Source: Paraburkholderia ferrariae NBRC 106233 (GTDB taxonomy: Bacteria; Pseudomonadota; Gammaproteobacteria; Burkholderiales; Burkholderiaceae). From it: a stretch of 64,000 bases of DNA. Positions 54,900 through 62,952 of this stretch are shown here, piece after piece; position 1 is the stretch's first letter; every line of letters starts with the position of its first letter. The position numbers and the translations under genes are program-made. Where the stretch lies: positions 1-64,000 of the forward strand of contig NZ_BAYB01000013.1 in NCBI RefSeq assembly GCF_000685035.1, given 5' to 3'. Below the pieces are notes generated by a model. The model saw only the letters and a program-made list of their open reading frames with translations. It did no database searches and had not been told where the DNA came from.

Positions 54900-56204
54900 T
54901 CAGAGCAATGAGTCGTACATCTCCTTTAATCGAGCCCTATAATTTTCCGAGCTAAATTCTTTTGCCCGATTCAACCCCAAACTTGCAAGCGAAGAGCGTA
55001 AATCTGCATCAACGTCCATTCGCTCCAGCGCGCGAGCCATTCCCGAAACATCATAGGGATCGACTGTCATGCTCGCATTTGCGGCGATTTCAGACAAAGA
55101 TCCGCCATTGGAGCACAAAGTCGGAATTCCGAGTTGCATAGCTTCCAACAATGGCAATCCAAACCCTTCATACAGAGATGGAAATACAACCGCTTTTGCA
55201 CATCGAATCAGGCTCATCAAAAAGGTTCGAGGCGCATAATCGAAAACCCGGATATTTTTACCCATAGGCGATTCATATTTTCCAATACCCTCGAGCAGCC
55301 TGGTTTCTTCCCTTGCTTTCCAGGCTAGCGCCCCAACGATCACCAGTTTTGCATTCTTCCGCGAAGAGAGATATGCCTCCACCAATCGACCGACATTCTT
55401 CTTAGGCTCGATTGCGCCAAAAAACAGAAAATAGCTGTACGGCTCAAGTCCGTAGATACCCTCTACTTCCAATTCTGCCTCCTCTATGGACTTCATTGCA
55501 GAAGCCCCGGACGTATCGACAGACTGGTAGGTATTGGTCACCTTCCCATCAGCCTCACCGAAGAAATGAATAATATCCTCCTTCGATTTCTCCGAAACTG
55601 TGCAGATATGATCGCCATATTCAATACAACCCTTGATAAGTTGCTGATAGTAGCGCTTGTCGTCAAGCGTCGTGTAAGGCAGCTTTAACGGAACCAGATC
55701 GTGAAGCGTATAGATATTCGGCACTCCGTCCACCCTAACTGGCAACGGATATGTCCAGTGCATGATGCTGGGCTTCTCCGGAAAGCGGACGCTCAAGAAT
55801 TTCCCATATCTTTTGAAATGACTGCTCGCTACCGAGAATAGGTCATTGACGTTGAATACTCGCGCGTTCTTAGGCAACCGACTATCGAAACGACGAACCT
55901 CCACCATGCCACTTAGAGGAATTTCCATCGCCGAATAGCCAAACGGCGAGCGCATGGATCCCACCGCCTCTCTGCGAATGCTCTCCAACCGCCCGCGTCT
56001 CTGCGCAGCCCCTCCCAGATAATCAATGAAGGAAACCTCGCGAAGCATCGGATTCTGGTTATCGGATATGGGCGCACCATATAGTGTCCAGGCATTCCAT
56101 CCAATGCCACTAATATTGTCCGCGAGATTCTTCGCGTAAGTAGCGACTCCCGTTCCGCGCTGCAACGCAAGATTGTGTCCATCAATCGCGATGATACGTC
56201 CCAT
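54900..56204 (-). CDS. GT4 family glycosyltransferase (paralogue of 59776-61077)
   Basis: 434 residues from ATG 56204, 2 bases after the stop of the sulfotransferase gene; a GTG at 56210 overlapping that stop is an alternative. GT4 features: GRIIAIDGHNLALQRGTGVA, IMHWTYPLPVRVDGVPNIYT, LHDLVPLKLPYTTLDDKRYY, FLFFGAIEPKKNVGRLVEAY and the EX7E motif in FPSLYEGFGLPLLEAMQLGI. It shares most of these blocks with the protein at 59776-61077, so the pair arose by duplication within the locus. The donor sugar may be mannose (family resemblance and the manC gene), not proved. It is visibly AT-richer than the flanking non-capsule genes. Confidence 0.9.
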   Translation of the reverse strand: MGRIIAIDGHNLALQRGTGVATYAKNLADNISGIGWNAWTLYGAPISDNQNPMLREVSFIDYLGGAAQRRGRLESIRREAVGSMRSPFGYSAMEIPLSGMVEVRRFDSRLPKNARVFNVNDLFSVASSHFKRYGKFLSVRFPEKPSIMHWTYPLPVRVDGVPNIYTLHDLVPLKLPYTTLDDKRYYQQLIKGCIEYGDHICTVSEKSKEDIIHFFGEADGKVTNTYQSVDTSGASAMKSIEEAELEVEGIYGLEPYSYFLFFGAIEPKKNVGRLVEAYLSSRKNAKLVIVGALAWKAREETRLLEGIGKYESPMGKNIRVFDYAPRTFLMSLIRCAKAVVFPSLYEGFGLPLLEAMQLGIPTLCSNGGSLSEIAANASMTVDPYDVSGMARALERMDVDADLRSSLASLGLNRAKEFSSENYRARLKEMYDSLL

Positions 56205-56206
56205 GC

Positions 56207-58231
56207 TCACTCCAGATTACCCTCCATGGTTCGACGCTCATGCGCACCCGCACGCGCTATGTGCAGGGCGTGAACTTGTATCCGACTCGCCTCGGCAACC
56301 CAGAGTCGGACCTCGACTCCACTTACAACTTCGGGCAATTCGAAATCGACAGAAACTAGCCGCCCATCGAGGCCGACATCAACCATATCCTTCCTGGCAA
56401 AGACCGTTGTTCCCTGATGGGCGCATACATCTATCGTCATACCGCATCCATCGGACTCGATTGTGCCGATTAACGTGGCCGTATACGACCCCGAGCGCAG
56501 TTCGACATACGGTCCGAACAATAGATACCCCGCCTGTCCCGTACTCACGATTTCACCGGCCGCACGTTTCCCGCACTGTGTGAGCAGACGAGTATCCGAC
56601 GCCAGATACTCTCTCTCGCCGGAGTCTTCCACGACGTCCACCAATAGCTTGCGCAATTCGAACCCCAAACTGTCGAATCGGCAGCGCCCTATTTGGCGAA
56701 GACAGATCTCGAATTCATATCGCCCAGGCACGTCGGGAGCAATTAAATTCAACAACACCTCGATGCTTTCACCTGGCTCTAATCCTGCGCCAGGCAAACG
56801 GGTCTGCCCATCCGGCTCGACAATCAAATTACCCTTACCGTCGCGGCGACCGCATTCCAGCAGGATTGGATTTCTATACGTTCCTCGCCACGTCTGATCG
56901 GAACCATTTCTGACGGTTACGGGTAGCCCCCATGTTTCACCAACAACAACCTGGCCGATATTTACTTCGCTACGAATATCCCCTGCAGCATCGGATATTT
57001 CGGTGATCAGCGCATCATTAATAGCGATACAATCGATGTTCAAATCTGCGCTAACGTAACCGCTCTCAGTGCCCAGCCGAGGTATTTCAATATAAAATTT
57101 GAAAATTCCCTCATATCTTGCGAGGGGCGCCAATTCTCCTATACCACTGCCAATAACCGAAAGACTCGCGTAGTACAAACCCTCTGGAAAATTTGCCGCC
57201 AAATGACCGCGCAGTCGATGAGTCCCATCCATCAGTCTGGATAGACGCATACCCAAGTCAGCACAATTTATGGACGATGCCAACCCACCGCGCTCATCCC
57301 TAATCTCCAGGATCAACTCAAGATCTTTTGCATTTGCATTACAACTGCAAAAAAAGATGTCAAATTTTATAAGCTGACCACTCAAATGGATCAGAGAATC
57401 ATCAAAATCAACTGATATGAGAGAAAATTCTTCCGCATCATATTCATAAGCGGGTGGCCGATTATAAGGTGCGATTATAGCCGACAAATCGCAGTCAAAT
57501 TCCCGATAGTCCTGCTCGGCACTCCAGATTTCCATCAATCGCCGATAAAATTCCAAATCAAGCTGATTGTATTTACCCAATTTCTCGCGAAGACCTGAAG
57601 AAATTGCATCGGCCTTTGGTCGAGAGCGCGTGACATTCACTTGTCGGAGATGAGTCGGCGCAGGAACTCCGACGATAGATGCCACTGCCGCCAGAAAATC
57701 AGGTAGCCGCTCATACAGTCCCCACACATCGTATTGCCGGATATTCTCAATGGCAACATCAATCCTTTCGGCATCCGTACGAAATGTATGGCCCGTTATT
57801 TTAGAAAAATGACTAACGTAGGGGTTATTGATATACGGAACGAGGAGATCAAACGCCTCCATATCAGGGACACTTCCATCAAGCTCCACAAACCTGCTGA
57901 CCTGGTCCCACAATCCGGGCAACAGCACCGCGTCGTGGTTCTTGAGCACAAAGTAAATCCATGAAAGCGCCCGATCGAGAGGCTCCCGCACACACGTGAG
58001 ATATTGATACCTCGGATCGAATCCGTTCCCCTCGAACTCGACATGAGCGGAAATTACTGGGTATTCTCCCCCGTAATTGCGGATGAGTTCTCGATGCCGG
58101 CCAATCAAATTAGACGTAACACTTCCGCTTCCCAGCGCTTTGAAAAGCCATGCGTTGACAGCTTGCCCGGCCGTCTTGGGCAAGTGATCAAAGACAATAC
58201 GTCCAGAAAAAACCTGCGATTCCGCTCTCAC
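56207..58231 (-). CDS. Sulfotransferase fused to Wzt-C-like and further beta-sandwich domains
   Basis: 674 residues. Residues 1-260 are a sulfotransferase (heparan 2-O/Sulfotransfer_2 type). The PAPS 5'-phosphosulfate loop is FDHLPKTAGQAVNAWLF (PKTAGQAV 18-25) and the 3'-phosphate motif is LTCVREPLDRALSWIYF (Arg82 to Ser90). About 270-400 (LSGQLIKFDIFFCSCNANAK, MDGTHRLRGHLAANFPEGLY) looks like the glycan-binding C-terminal domain of O-antigen Wzt. About 420-535 is an Ig/NBR1-like sandwich (ETWGLPVTVRNGSDQTWRGT, LEPGESIEVLLNLIAPDVPG), and about 565-660 another carbohydrate-binding-like sandwich. The product probably sulfates the capsule while holding the polymer. KpsT here lacks such a binding domain. 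The start ATG and N-terminus are plausible. Confidence 0.78.
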   Translation of the reverse strand: MRAESQVFSGRIVFDHLPKTAGQAVNAWLFKALGSGSVTSNLIGRHRELIRNYGGEYPVISAHVEFEGNGFDPRYQYLTCVREPLDRALSWIYFVLKNHDAVLLPGLWDQVSRFVELDGSVPDMEAFDLLVPYINNPYVSHFSKITGHTFRTDAERIDVAIENIRQYDVWGLYERLPDFLAAVASIVGVPAPTHLRQVNVTRSRPKADAISSGLREKLGKYNQLDLEFYRRLMEIWSAEQDYREFDCDLSAIIAPYNRPPAYEYDAEEFSLISVDFDDSLIHLSGQLIKFDIFFCSCNANAKDLELILEIRDERGGLASSINCADLGMRLSRLMDGTHRLRGHLAANFPEGLYYASLSVIGSGIGELAPLARYEGIFKFYIEIPRLGTESGYVSADLNIDCIAINDALITEISDAAGDIRSEVNIGQVVVGETWGLPVTVRNGSDQTWRGTYRNPILLECGRRDGKGNLIVEPDGQTRLPGAGLEPGESIEVLLNLIAPDVPGRYEFEICLRQIGRCRFDSLGFELRKLLVDVVEDSGEREYLASDTRLLTQCGKRAAGEIVSTGQAGYLLFGPYVELRSGSYTATLIGTIESDGCGMTIDVCAHQGTTVFARKDMVDVGLDGRLVSVDFELPEVVSGVEVRLWVAEASRIQVHALHIARAGAHERRTMEGNLE

Positions 58232-58322
58232 TCTACCCCGCTTCCCGTTTCTTTTAGCGTTTCACCTGTCCGATTGCGTCAGTCTTACCGAGACCGCCCC
58301 AGGGAAATCGTCGTTCATTCAA

Positions 58323-58351
58323 GTGCCTCGTGAAGCACCGTCACGAGGCAC
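58323..58351 (-). terminator. Hairpin between wza-like and sulfotransferase genes
   Basis: Perfect 11-bp stem (58323-58333 with 58341-58351), 7-base loop, 21 bases past the stop of the minus-strand outer-membrane exporter gene. The T-run is weak, so it may attenuate rather than end transcription into the following capsule genes. Confidence 0.6.
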
Positions 58352-58372
58352 ATTAACTCAATGAGCATGCCG

Positions 58373-59551
58373 TTACTTAAACGTCTGTACCCCATTCACC
58401 ACCGGATAAACCACGGAGAACACGAGATTCAGCACCTTCTGCATTTCCGTCACTGGCGCATTGGACACATACAACAGATCCCTGTTGTCCATCATGAAGC
58501 TCTGGGCAACGAAGAACGAGTTCGGGTCGCGAAGGTCGATGCGATAGATCACAGGAACCTTGCCGTCAACGGTAGTACGAACCGGCTGATCGGGCCAATT
58601 CTTGAGCGCCTGGGGATCTTCAAAACGGAAGATGAATACACCCCGCGCATTCGCACGCGAGTCATCCAGTCCGCCCGAACGAGCCAGTGCCTGGGCCAGC
58701 GTGATCCCCTGCGCCTCGAAGTTGATTTCTTCGTTCTTGCCTGTCGCACCAAGCGCCGTGAAACTGTAGGGCTGGAATAATGCCGTAACGACGTCGCCCG
58801 CCTTAAGTGGAACATTCTGCCGCGGATCCCGGATCACTCTCTGCAAAGGCTCAGCCGCCACGGTATCGCCGCGCGTAACCTGAATCATGATCTTGTCCAC
58901 GGGCTGCTTGACCCCGCCGGCCGTTGCGAGCGCATCCAGCACACGTTCGCCGCGAGCGCTCAGCGGCATCCGCGTGCTGGCACTCACGTCACCCACCACG
59001 GTGACGTAAGATGTCTCATTCTTGGCCAGACGTACCAAAACCTGCGGATCGTGCGCGATATTCTTGAGCCGCTCCGCGATATAGGCCTGCAATTGCGACG
59101 GCGTCCGTCCGGCGGCGCGGACTGCACCAACAAACGGCACGCTGATATCACCGGAACCATCAACGATCTGAGACGGCAATGTGGTTACGCGAGCACCGCT
59201 GGGCGCACCAACGGACGAAGTATCCGCCGCCCCTCCGCCAAACAGCGTAGCGGGTGGCGCTTCCCAGATCGATACTTCAACTGTGTCGCCAACCCCCAAT
59301 TGCTGCTGAAACGCGGTGCTCGTGCCCAGAACCGAAGAAAAGTCGGCGTTGTTCCGCTCTGCGTAAAGCGTGCGAGCAACCGAATCGGTCACGTCGACAA
59401 TCTGGATGCCATTCGGGTTGCCGCCCGCTACCGCGTCGTTCACCTGCGCGCGACTGGGGCCCGAGTTGGATATCCACGACGAGCAGGCGCCCAGCCCGCT
59501 CATCACGCCAATCAAAACAGCCAGTCCTACCCCGCGATATAAACTTTGCAT
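58373..59551 (-). CDS. Polysaccharide export outer-membrane lipoprotein (Wza/KpsD/WcbC type)
   Basis: 392 residues with a lipoprotein signal peptide (LAVLIGVMSGLGACSSW; lipobox LGAC, Cys23). The polysaccharide-export domain starts at about residue 86: QQQLGVGDTVEVSIWEAPPA, then GDISVPFVGAVRAAGRTPSQ and LQAYIAERLKNIAHDPQVLV. SLBB-type repeats follow (SYVTVVGDVSASTRMPLSAR; RVLDALATAGGVKQPVDKIM; GITLAQALARSGGLDDSRA). The C-terminal helix (LNLVFSVVYPVVNGVQTF) would form the outer-membrane pore. It works with KpsE/M/T encoded downstream in the same direction. Confidence 0.93.
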   Translation of the reverse strand: MQSLYRGVGLAVLIGVMSGLGACSSWISNSGPSRAQVNDAVAGGNPNGIQIVDVTDSVARTLYAERNNADFSSVLGTSTAFQQQLGVGDTVEVSIWEAPPATLFGGGAADTSSVGAPSGARVTTLPSQIVDGSGDISVPFVGAVRAAGRTPSQLQAYIAERLKNIAHDPQVLVRLAKNETSYVTVVGDVSASTRMPLSARGERVLDALATAGGVKQPVDKIMIQVTRGDTVAAEPLQRVIRDPRQNVPLKAGDVVTALFQPYSFTALGATGKNEEINFEAQGITLAQALARSGGLDDSRANARGVFIFRFEDPQALKNWPDQPVRTTVDGKVPVIYRIDLRDPNSFFVAQSFMMDNRDLLYVSNAPVTEMQKVLNLVFSVVYPVVNGVQTFK

Positions 59552-59775
59552 TTATTGATAGTCCAATCACTCAAAAGGCGCCGACGATAGCTGCTCGATG
59601 CACCGTTCACTTGTCCATCGAGAGCACAATTCGCCGGACCGCCCAGCCAGGCCAGTGCATGCCGGCTCCCGTCACGCCAGCCACAAAGACATTGTATCTG
59701 TGTTAAATGTCACCAACAAAACTGCTCCTGGGCGCCAAAGCTGGCGACGACTCCAACCAGTTCGCCAGGCACACT

Positions 59776-61077
59776 CTACAAAACCTGGCTGTACATCGTG
59801 CTTAGCCGCGCCTTATAAGCGTCCGGCTCAAAGAATCGAGCACGCTCAATGCCCTTCTCCTTTAATTGCCGGCGCAAATCCCGATCTTGATCGAGCATCC
59901 GCAACCCACCAGCCATGCTGGCCACGTCATAGGGATCGACACACAAGCTCGCATCCGCCGCAATCTCAGGCAATGCCCCGCCAGTCGAACACAGCGTCGG
60001 CGTACCAAGTTGCATGGCCTCCAGCACCGGAAGACCGAAACCCTCGTATAGCGAGGGAAAGACAACGGCCTTGGCCGACCGGATCAAGCTGATCAGAAAT
60101 GCGCGCGGCACGTAGTCAAAAACGCTGATTCGCCGCCGAAGCTCCGGCCGCCCCTTGAGTATCTCGTTGACGAGTTTCATTTCCTCATCGGACTTCCATG
60201 CGAGCGAGCCCACAATGACGAGTCGCGCATCCAGGTGCGCGGACAGGAAGGCTTCGACCAGACGACCAACATTCTTCTTCGGTTCAATAGCGCCAAAGAA
60301 GAGAAAGTAGCTTTGCGGCTCGAGGCCAAAAATACCTTCTACCTCGGATTCTGCAACCTGCTGGTCTTTTGATTCAGCCCAAGAGGACACATCGACTGAT
60401 TGATACGAGTTTGAGATCCGGTGCTCCGGCGTTCCGAAAAGATCAACAATATCGGTTTTGGAGCGCTCGGAAACAGTGCAAACGTGATCGGCAGTTTCAA
60501 GGCATTGCTTGATTAGCTGATAATAATATTTCTTGTTGTCCAGCGTGGTGTAAGGCAGTCTCAACGGAACCAGATCGTGGATCGTATAGATATTCGCCGC
60601 ACCCGCCACCCTCACCGGCAACGGGTAGGTCCAGTGCATCACGTCTGGTGTCTCGGGCAGCGATATCTCAAGAAATTTGCCGAAGCACTTGAAGTAACGG
60701 CGTGCCGCGTTGAACAGATTGCAGACGTTGAATATCGCCGCCTTGCGGGGTAGCCGGTCAACGAACTTGCGTGTCTCCACTTTGCCACTCTGGGGAATAT
60801 CCATTGCGCGGAATCCGAATGGCGTTGCGGCCATCTCCTTCAATACATCACGCGCTATTCCGCCCAGCTTTTTCTCGCGTTGTTCCCCGCCGAAGTAGTC
60901 GAAGAACAGAACCTCTCGCAACAATGGGGAAAGGCGACTCGCAAGCGGAGCCCCGTATACGGTGGAAACGCCCCACCCCATTTCGTGGAGGTTATCGGCC
61001 AGATTTCTGGCGTAGGTCGCAACGCCGGTCCCGCGCTGAAGAACAAGGTTACGTCCATCTATCCCCACCACGCGCAT
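59776..61077 (-). CDS. GT4 family glycosyltransferase (paralogue of 54900-56204)
   Basis: 433 residues from ATG 61077, chosen for the AGAGG about 8 bases upstream; ATG 61095 is an alternative adding 6 residues. GT4 features: RVVGIDGRNLVLQRGTGVAT, VMHWTYPLPVRVAGAANIYT, IHDLVPLRLPYTTLDNKKYY, FLFFGAIEPKKNVGRLVEAF and FPSLYEGFGLPVLEAMQLGT with the EX7E glutamates. It is nearly block-for-block parallel to the protein at 54900-56204. It is the first gene of the long minus-strand capsule series; its promoter lies in the 600-base divergent region upstream. Sugar specificity is not known. Confidence 0.9.
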   Translation of the reverse strand: MRVVGIDGRNLVLQRGTGVATYARNLADNLHEMGWGVSTVYGAPLASRLSPLLREVLFFDYFGGEQREKKLGGIARDVLKEMAATPFGFRAMDIPQSGKVETRKFVDRLPRKAAIFNVCNLFNAARRYFKCFGKFLEISLPETPDVMHWTYPLPVRVAGAANIYTIHDLVPLRLPYTTLDNKKYYYQLIKQCLETADHVCTVSERSKTDIVDLFGTPEHRISNSYQSVDVSSWAESKDQQVAESEVEGIFGLEPQSYFLFFGAIEPKKNVGRLVEAFLSAHLDARLVIVGSLAWKSDEEMKLVNEILKGRPELRRRISVFDYVPRAFLISLIRSAKAVVFPSLYEGFGLPVLEAMQLGTPTLCSTGGALPEIAADASLCVDPYDVASMAGGLRMLDQDRDLRRQLKEKGIERARFFEPDAYKARLSTMYSQVL

Positions 61078-61674
61078 CGCTTTTGCCTCTAACATAACCT
61101 ATCGAAAAGGCAGGACACACGGAACGGGATCATAAGTCCGGCTCTTCCAGTATCTCTTCTCGAATCCGCTGCCGGCAGATGGTCGGCTTCGCCCACTATC
61201 TGAACATCCGTATTCCGCTCGCCAAAAAAGGGCGGCACAGGATAATTGCTCCGCTGCCCGCGGACCAAGGTCCTATGATGCCTCGCTCCTCATGGATTTG
61301 ACCGGCACCAGAAAATCACACAGGCACCTTGCAGGCAGCCAACGACTTGCCGCGCATAACCGCAGCACTTCATTTCTTGAGCAAGCCTCGATGGATTTCG
61401 AAAGGATGCCTTTACCGACTTAGGCGACCCTCAACGATGACGCGAAATCGTTGCACAACCCGCCAACCCCATGGCGACCAGTCAAAGGCCTTATCGTGCT
61501 TCGCGCTCGCCGACTCGATGACGTTTCAAAGAGACAAAATTCATATCGCGAGAACGGCGAGCATTGTCGCACGCCGGAAGTTAAAATAGAATACGACGTG
61601 GTAAAAAACCACGCATCAGCCATACACAATGTCCGTGCGACTCGAGCGGACTACCACACTTCTTTTTCGATCCT
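61078..61674. promoter_or_regulatory. Divergent control region of the capsule locus
   Basis: About 600 bases between the first minus-strand capsule gene and the plus-strand GT4-manC unit; it must hold promoters for both. No gene-like frame was accepted. No JUMPstart/ops element (GGCGGTAG) was found on either strand. Part of it, near 61545-61640, is AT-rich and suits the plus-strand promoter. Confidence 0.55.
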
Positions 61675-62871
61675 GTGTCAACCATCTTTCTGGACATCTC
61701 GCGGCTGGTGTTCCGCCTGTATAAGGGGCTGCTCCCAACCGGGATTGACCGGGTCGGGCTCGCCTATATTGAAAGGTATGGTAGCCGTGCTCGTGCCGTG
61801 CTTAGCGGCCGCGGATTTTCCACCTTTTTGACGGAAAGAGACTCGCAGCACGCATTTGATCTCCTTCTGTCGTCAATTCGCAGTCGTAGTGCACTTCGCA
61901 AGATTGTTGTGCGCGCATGCACCAACCAGCTACGCAGTCAAAATGGCGGACGCGGCATTCTCCTTCACACAAGCCATAACGGCATGGAGTATCCGCGGTA
62001 TTACGGCACGATGACGAAGCGAGACATCCGCTCGGTTTTTATGGTGCACGATCTCATTCCGATGACGCACGCGGAATATTGCAGACCGGGCATCGATGAG
62101 GCGCACCGCCGGCGTATTCATACGGTGCTACAGCGCGCGGATGGCCTGATCGTCAACTCCACCGCAACGCTCGACGAACTGGCCACCGAAGCGAATCGGG
62201 CCGGTCTGCCCTTACCTCCAGGCGTGGTGGCGCATCTCGCGCCTGGAAATGCTTTGCACGCCCCCGGTGAACGCCCCATTGAGGCCCCTTACTTCGTCAT
62301 GCTCGGCACGATCGAGCCGCGCAAGAATCACTGGTTCATGCTGCATGTATGGCGCCGTCTGGTCGAACGGCTCGGCGCGGCGGCACCCAAACTCGTCGTA
62401 ATCGGCAATCGCGGCTGGGAATGCGAAAACGCGGTCGATATGCTCGAGCGCTGCTCCGGCTTGCAAGGCGCCGTTATAGAGGAATCGGGGTGTTCGGACG
62501 AACGGTTGGCTGCATGGTTTCATCACGCCCAGGCCCTGCTATTTCCGTCATTCGTCGAAGGGTTCGGGATGCCGATCATAGAAGCACTTGCAATGGGCAC
62601 GCCCGTCATTGCAAGTGACCTTCCTGTCTTCCGCGAAATTGCCGGGGATACGCCCGATTTTCTCGACCCGCTTGACGGTCCCGGTTGGCTCTCGCGCATC
62701 GAAGCCTACGCGCGACCCAACAGCCACGAACGGGCCGCCCAGCTGGCAAAAATCGAAGCTTTCCGGACTCCAACCTGGCAAGAACACTTTTCCTGCGTCG
62801 ACCGCTTCCTTGACACGCTTCATTCAATAAACCAGCCCGCTGCATTTCCAGACATCCTTCGCCGCGTGTAA
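61675..62871 (+). CDS. GT4 family glycosyltransferase (mannosyltransferase-like)
   Basis: 398 residues; the start is GTG 61675, where similarity begins (STIFLDISRLVFRLYKGLLP then TGIDRVGLAYIERY). GT4 features: FMVHDLIPMTHAEYCRPGID, GLIVNSTATLDELATEANRA, VMLGTIEPRKNHWFMLHVWR and the EX7E motif in FPSFVEGFGMPIIEALAMGT. It resembles WbaZ/MtfB-type mannosyl- or rhamnosyltransferases. It is 81 bases before manC on the same strand, with GDP-mannose as a probable donor (inference). It differs from the paralogous pair on the minus strand. Confidence 0.88.
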   Translation: MSTIFLDISRLVFRLYKGLLPTGIDRVGLAYIERYGSRARAVLSGRGFSTFLTERDSQHAFDLLLSSIRSRSALRKIVVRACTNQLRSQNGGRGILLHTSHNGMEYPRYYGTMTKRDIRSVFMVHDLIPMTHAEYCRPGIDEAHRRRIHTVLQRADGLIVNSTATLDELATEANRAGLPLPPGVVAHLAPGNALHAPGERPIEAPYFVMLGTIEPRKNHWFMLHVWRRLVERLGAAAPKLVVIGNRGWECENAVDMLERCSGLQGAVIEESGCSDERLAAWFHHAQALLFPSFVEGFGMPIIEALAMGTPVIASDLPVFREIAGDTPDFLDPLDGPGWLSRIEAYARPNSHERAAQLAKIEAFRTPTWQEHFSCVDRFLDTLHSINQPAAFPDILRRV

Positions 62872-62894
62872 GGCAGGCATTCAGAGAGCATATT

Positions 62895-62912
62895 TCTGCG
62901 AATTTTCGCAGA
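62895..62912 (+). other. Small hairpin between GT4 gene and manC
   Basis: 7-bp stem (TCTGCGA/TCGCAGA) with loop ATTT, 24 bases after the GT4 stop and about 40 before manC. No T-run follows directly. It may be a weak attenuator or mRNA-processing element. Confidence 0.35.
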
Positions 62913-62952
62913 CAGTTATATAACCAGACTTTTGATACGGGGATTGCAAAAA

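Noticed and set aside
61078..61674. Possible JUMPstart/ops element for capsule transcription
   Set aside because: GGCGGTAG or its complement was not found in this region.
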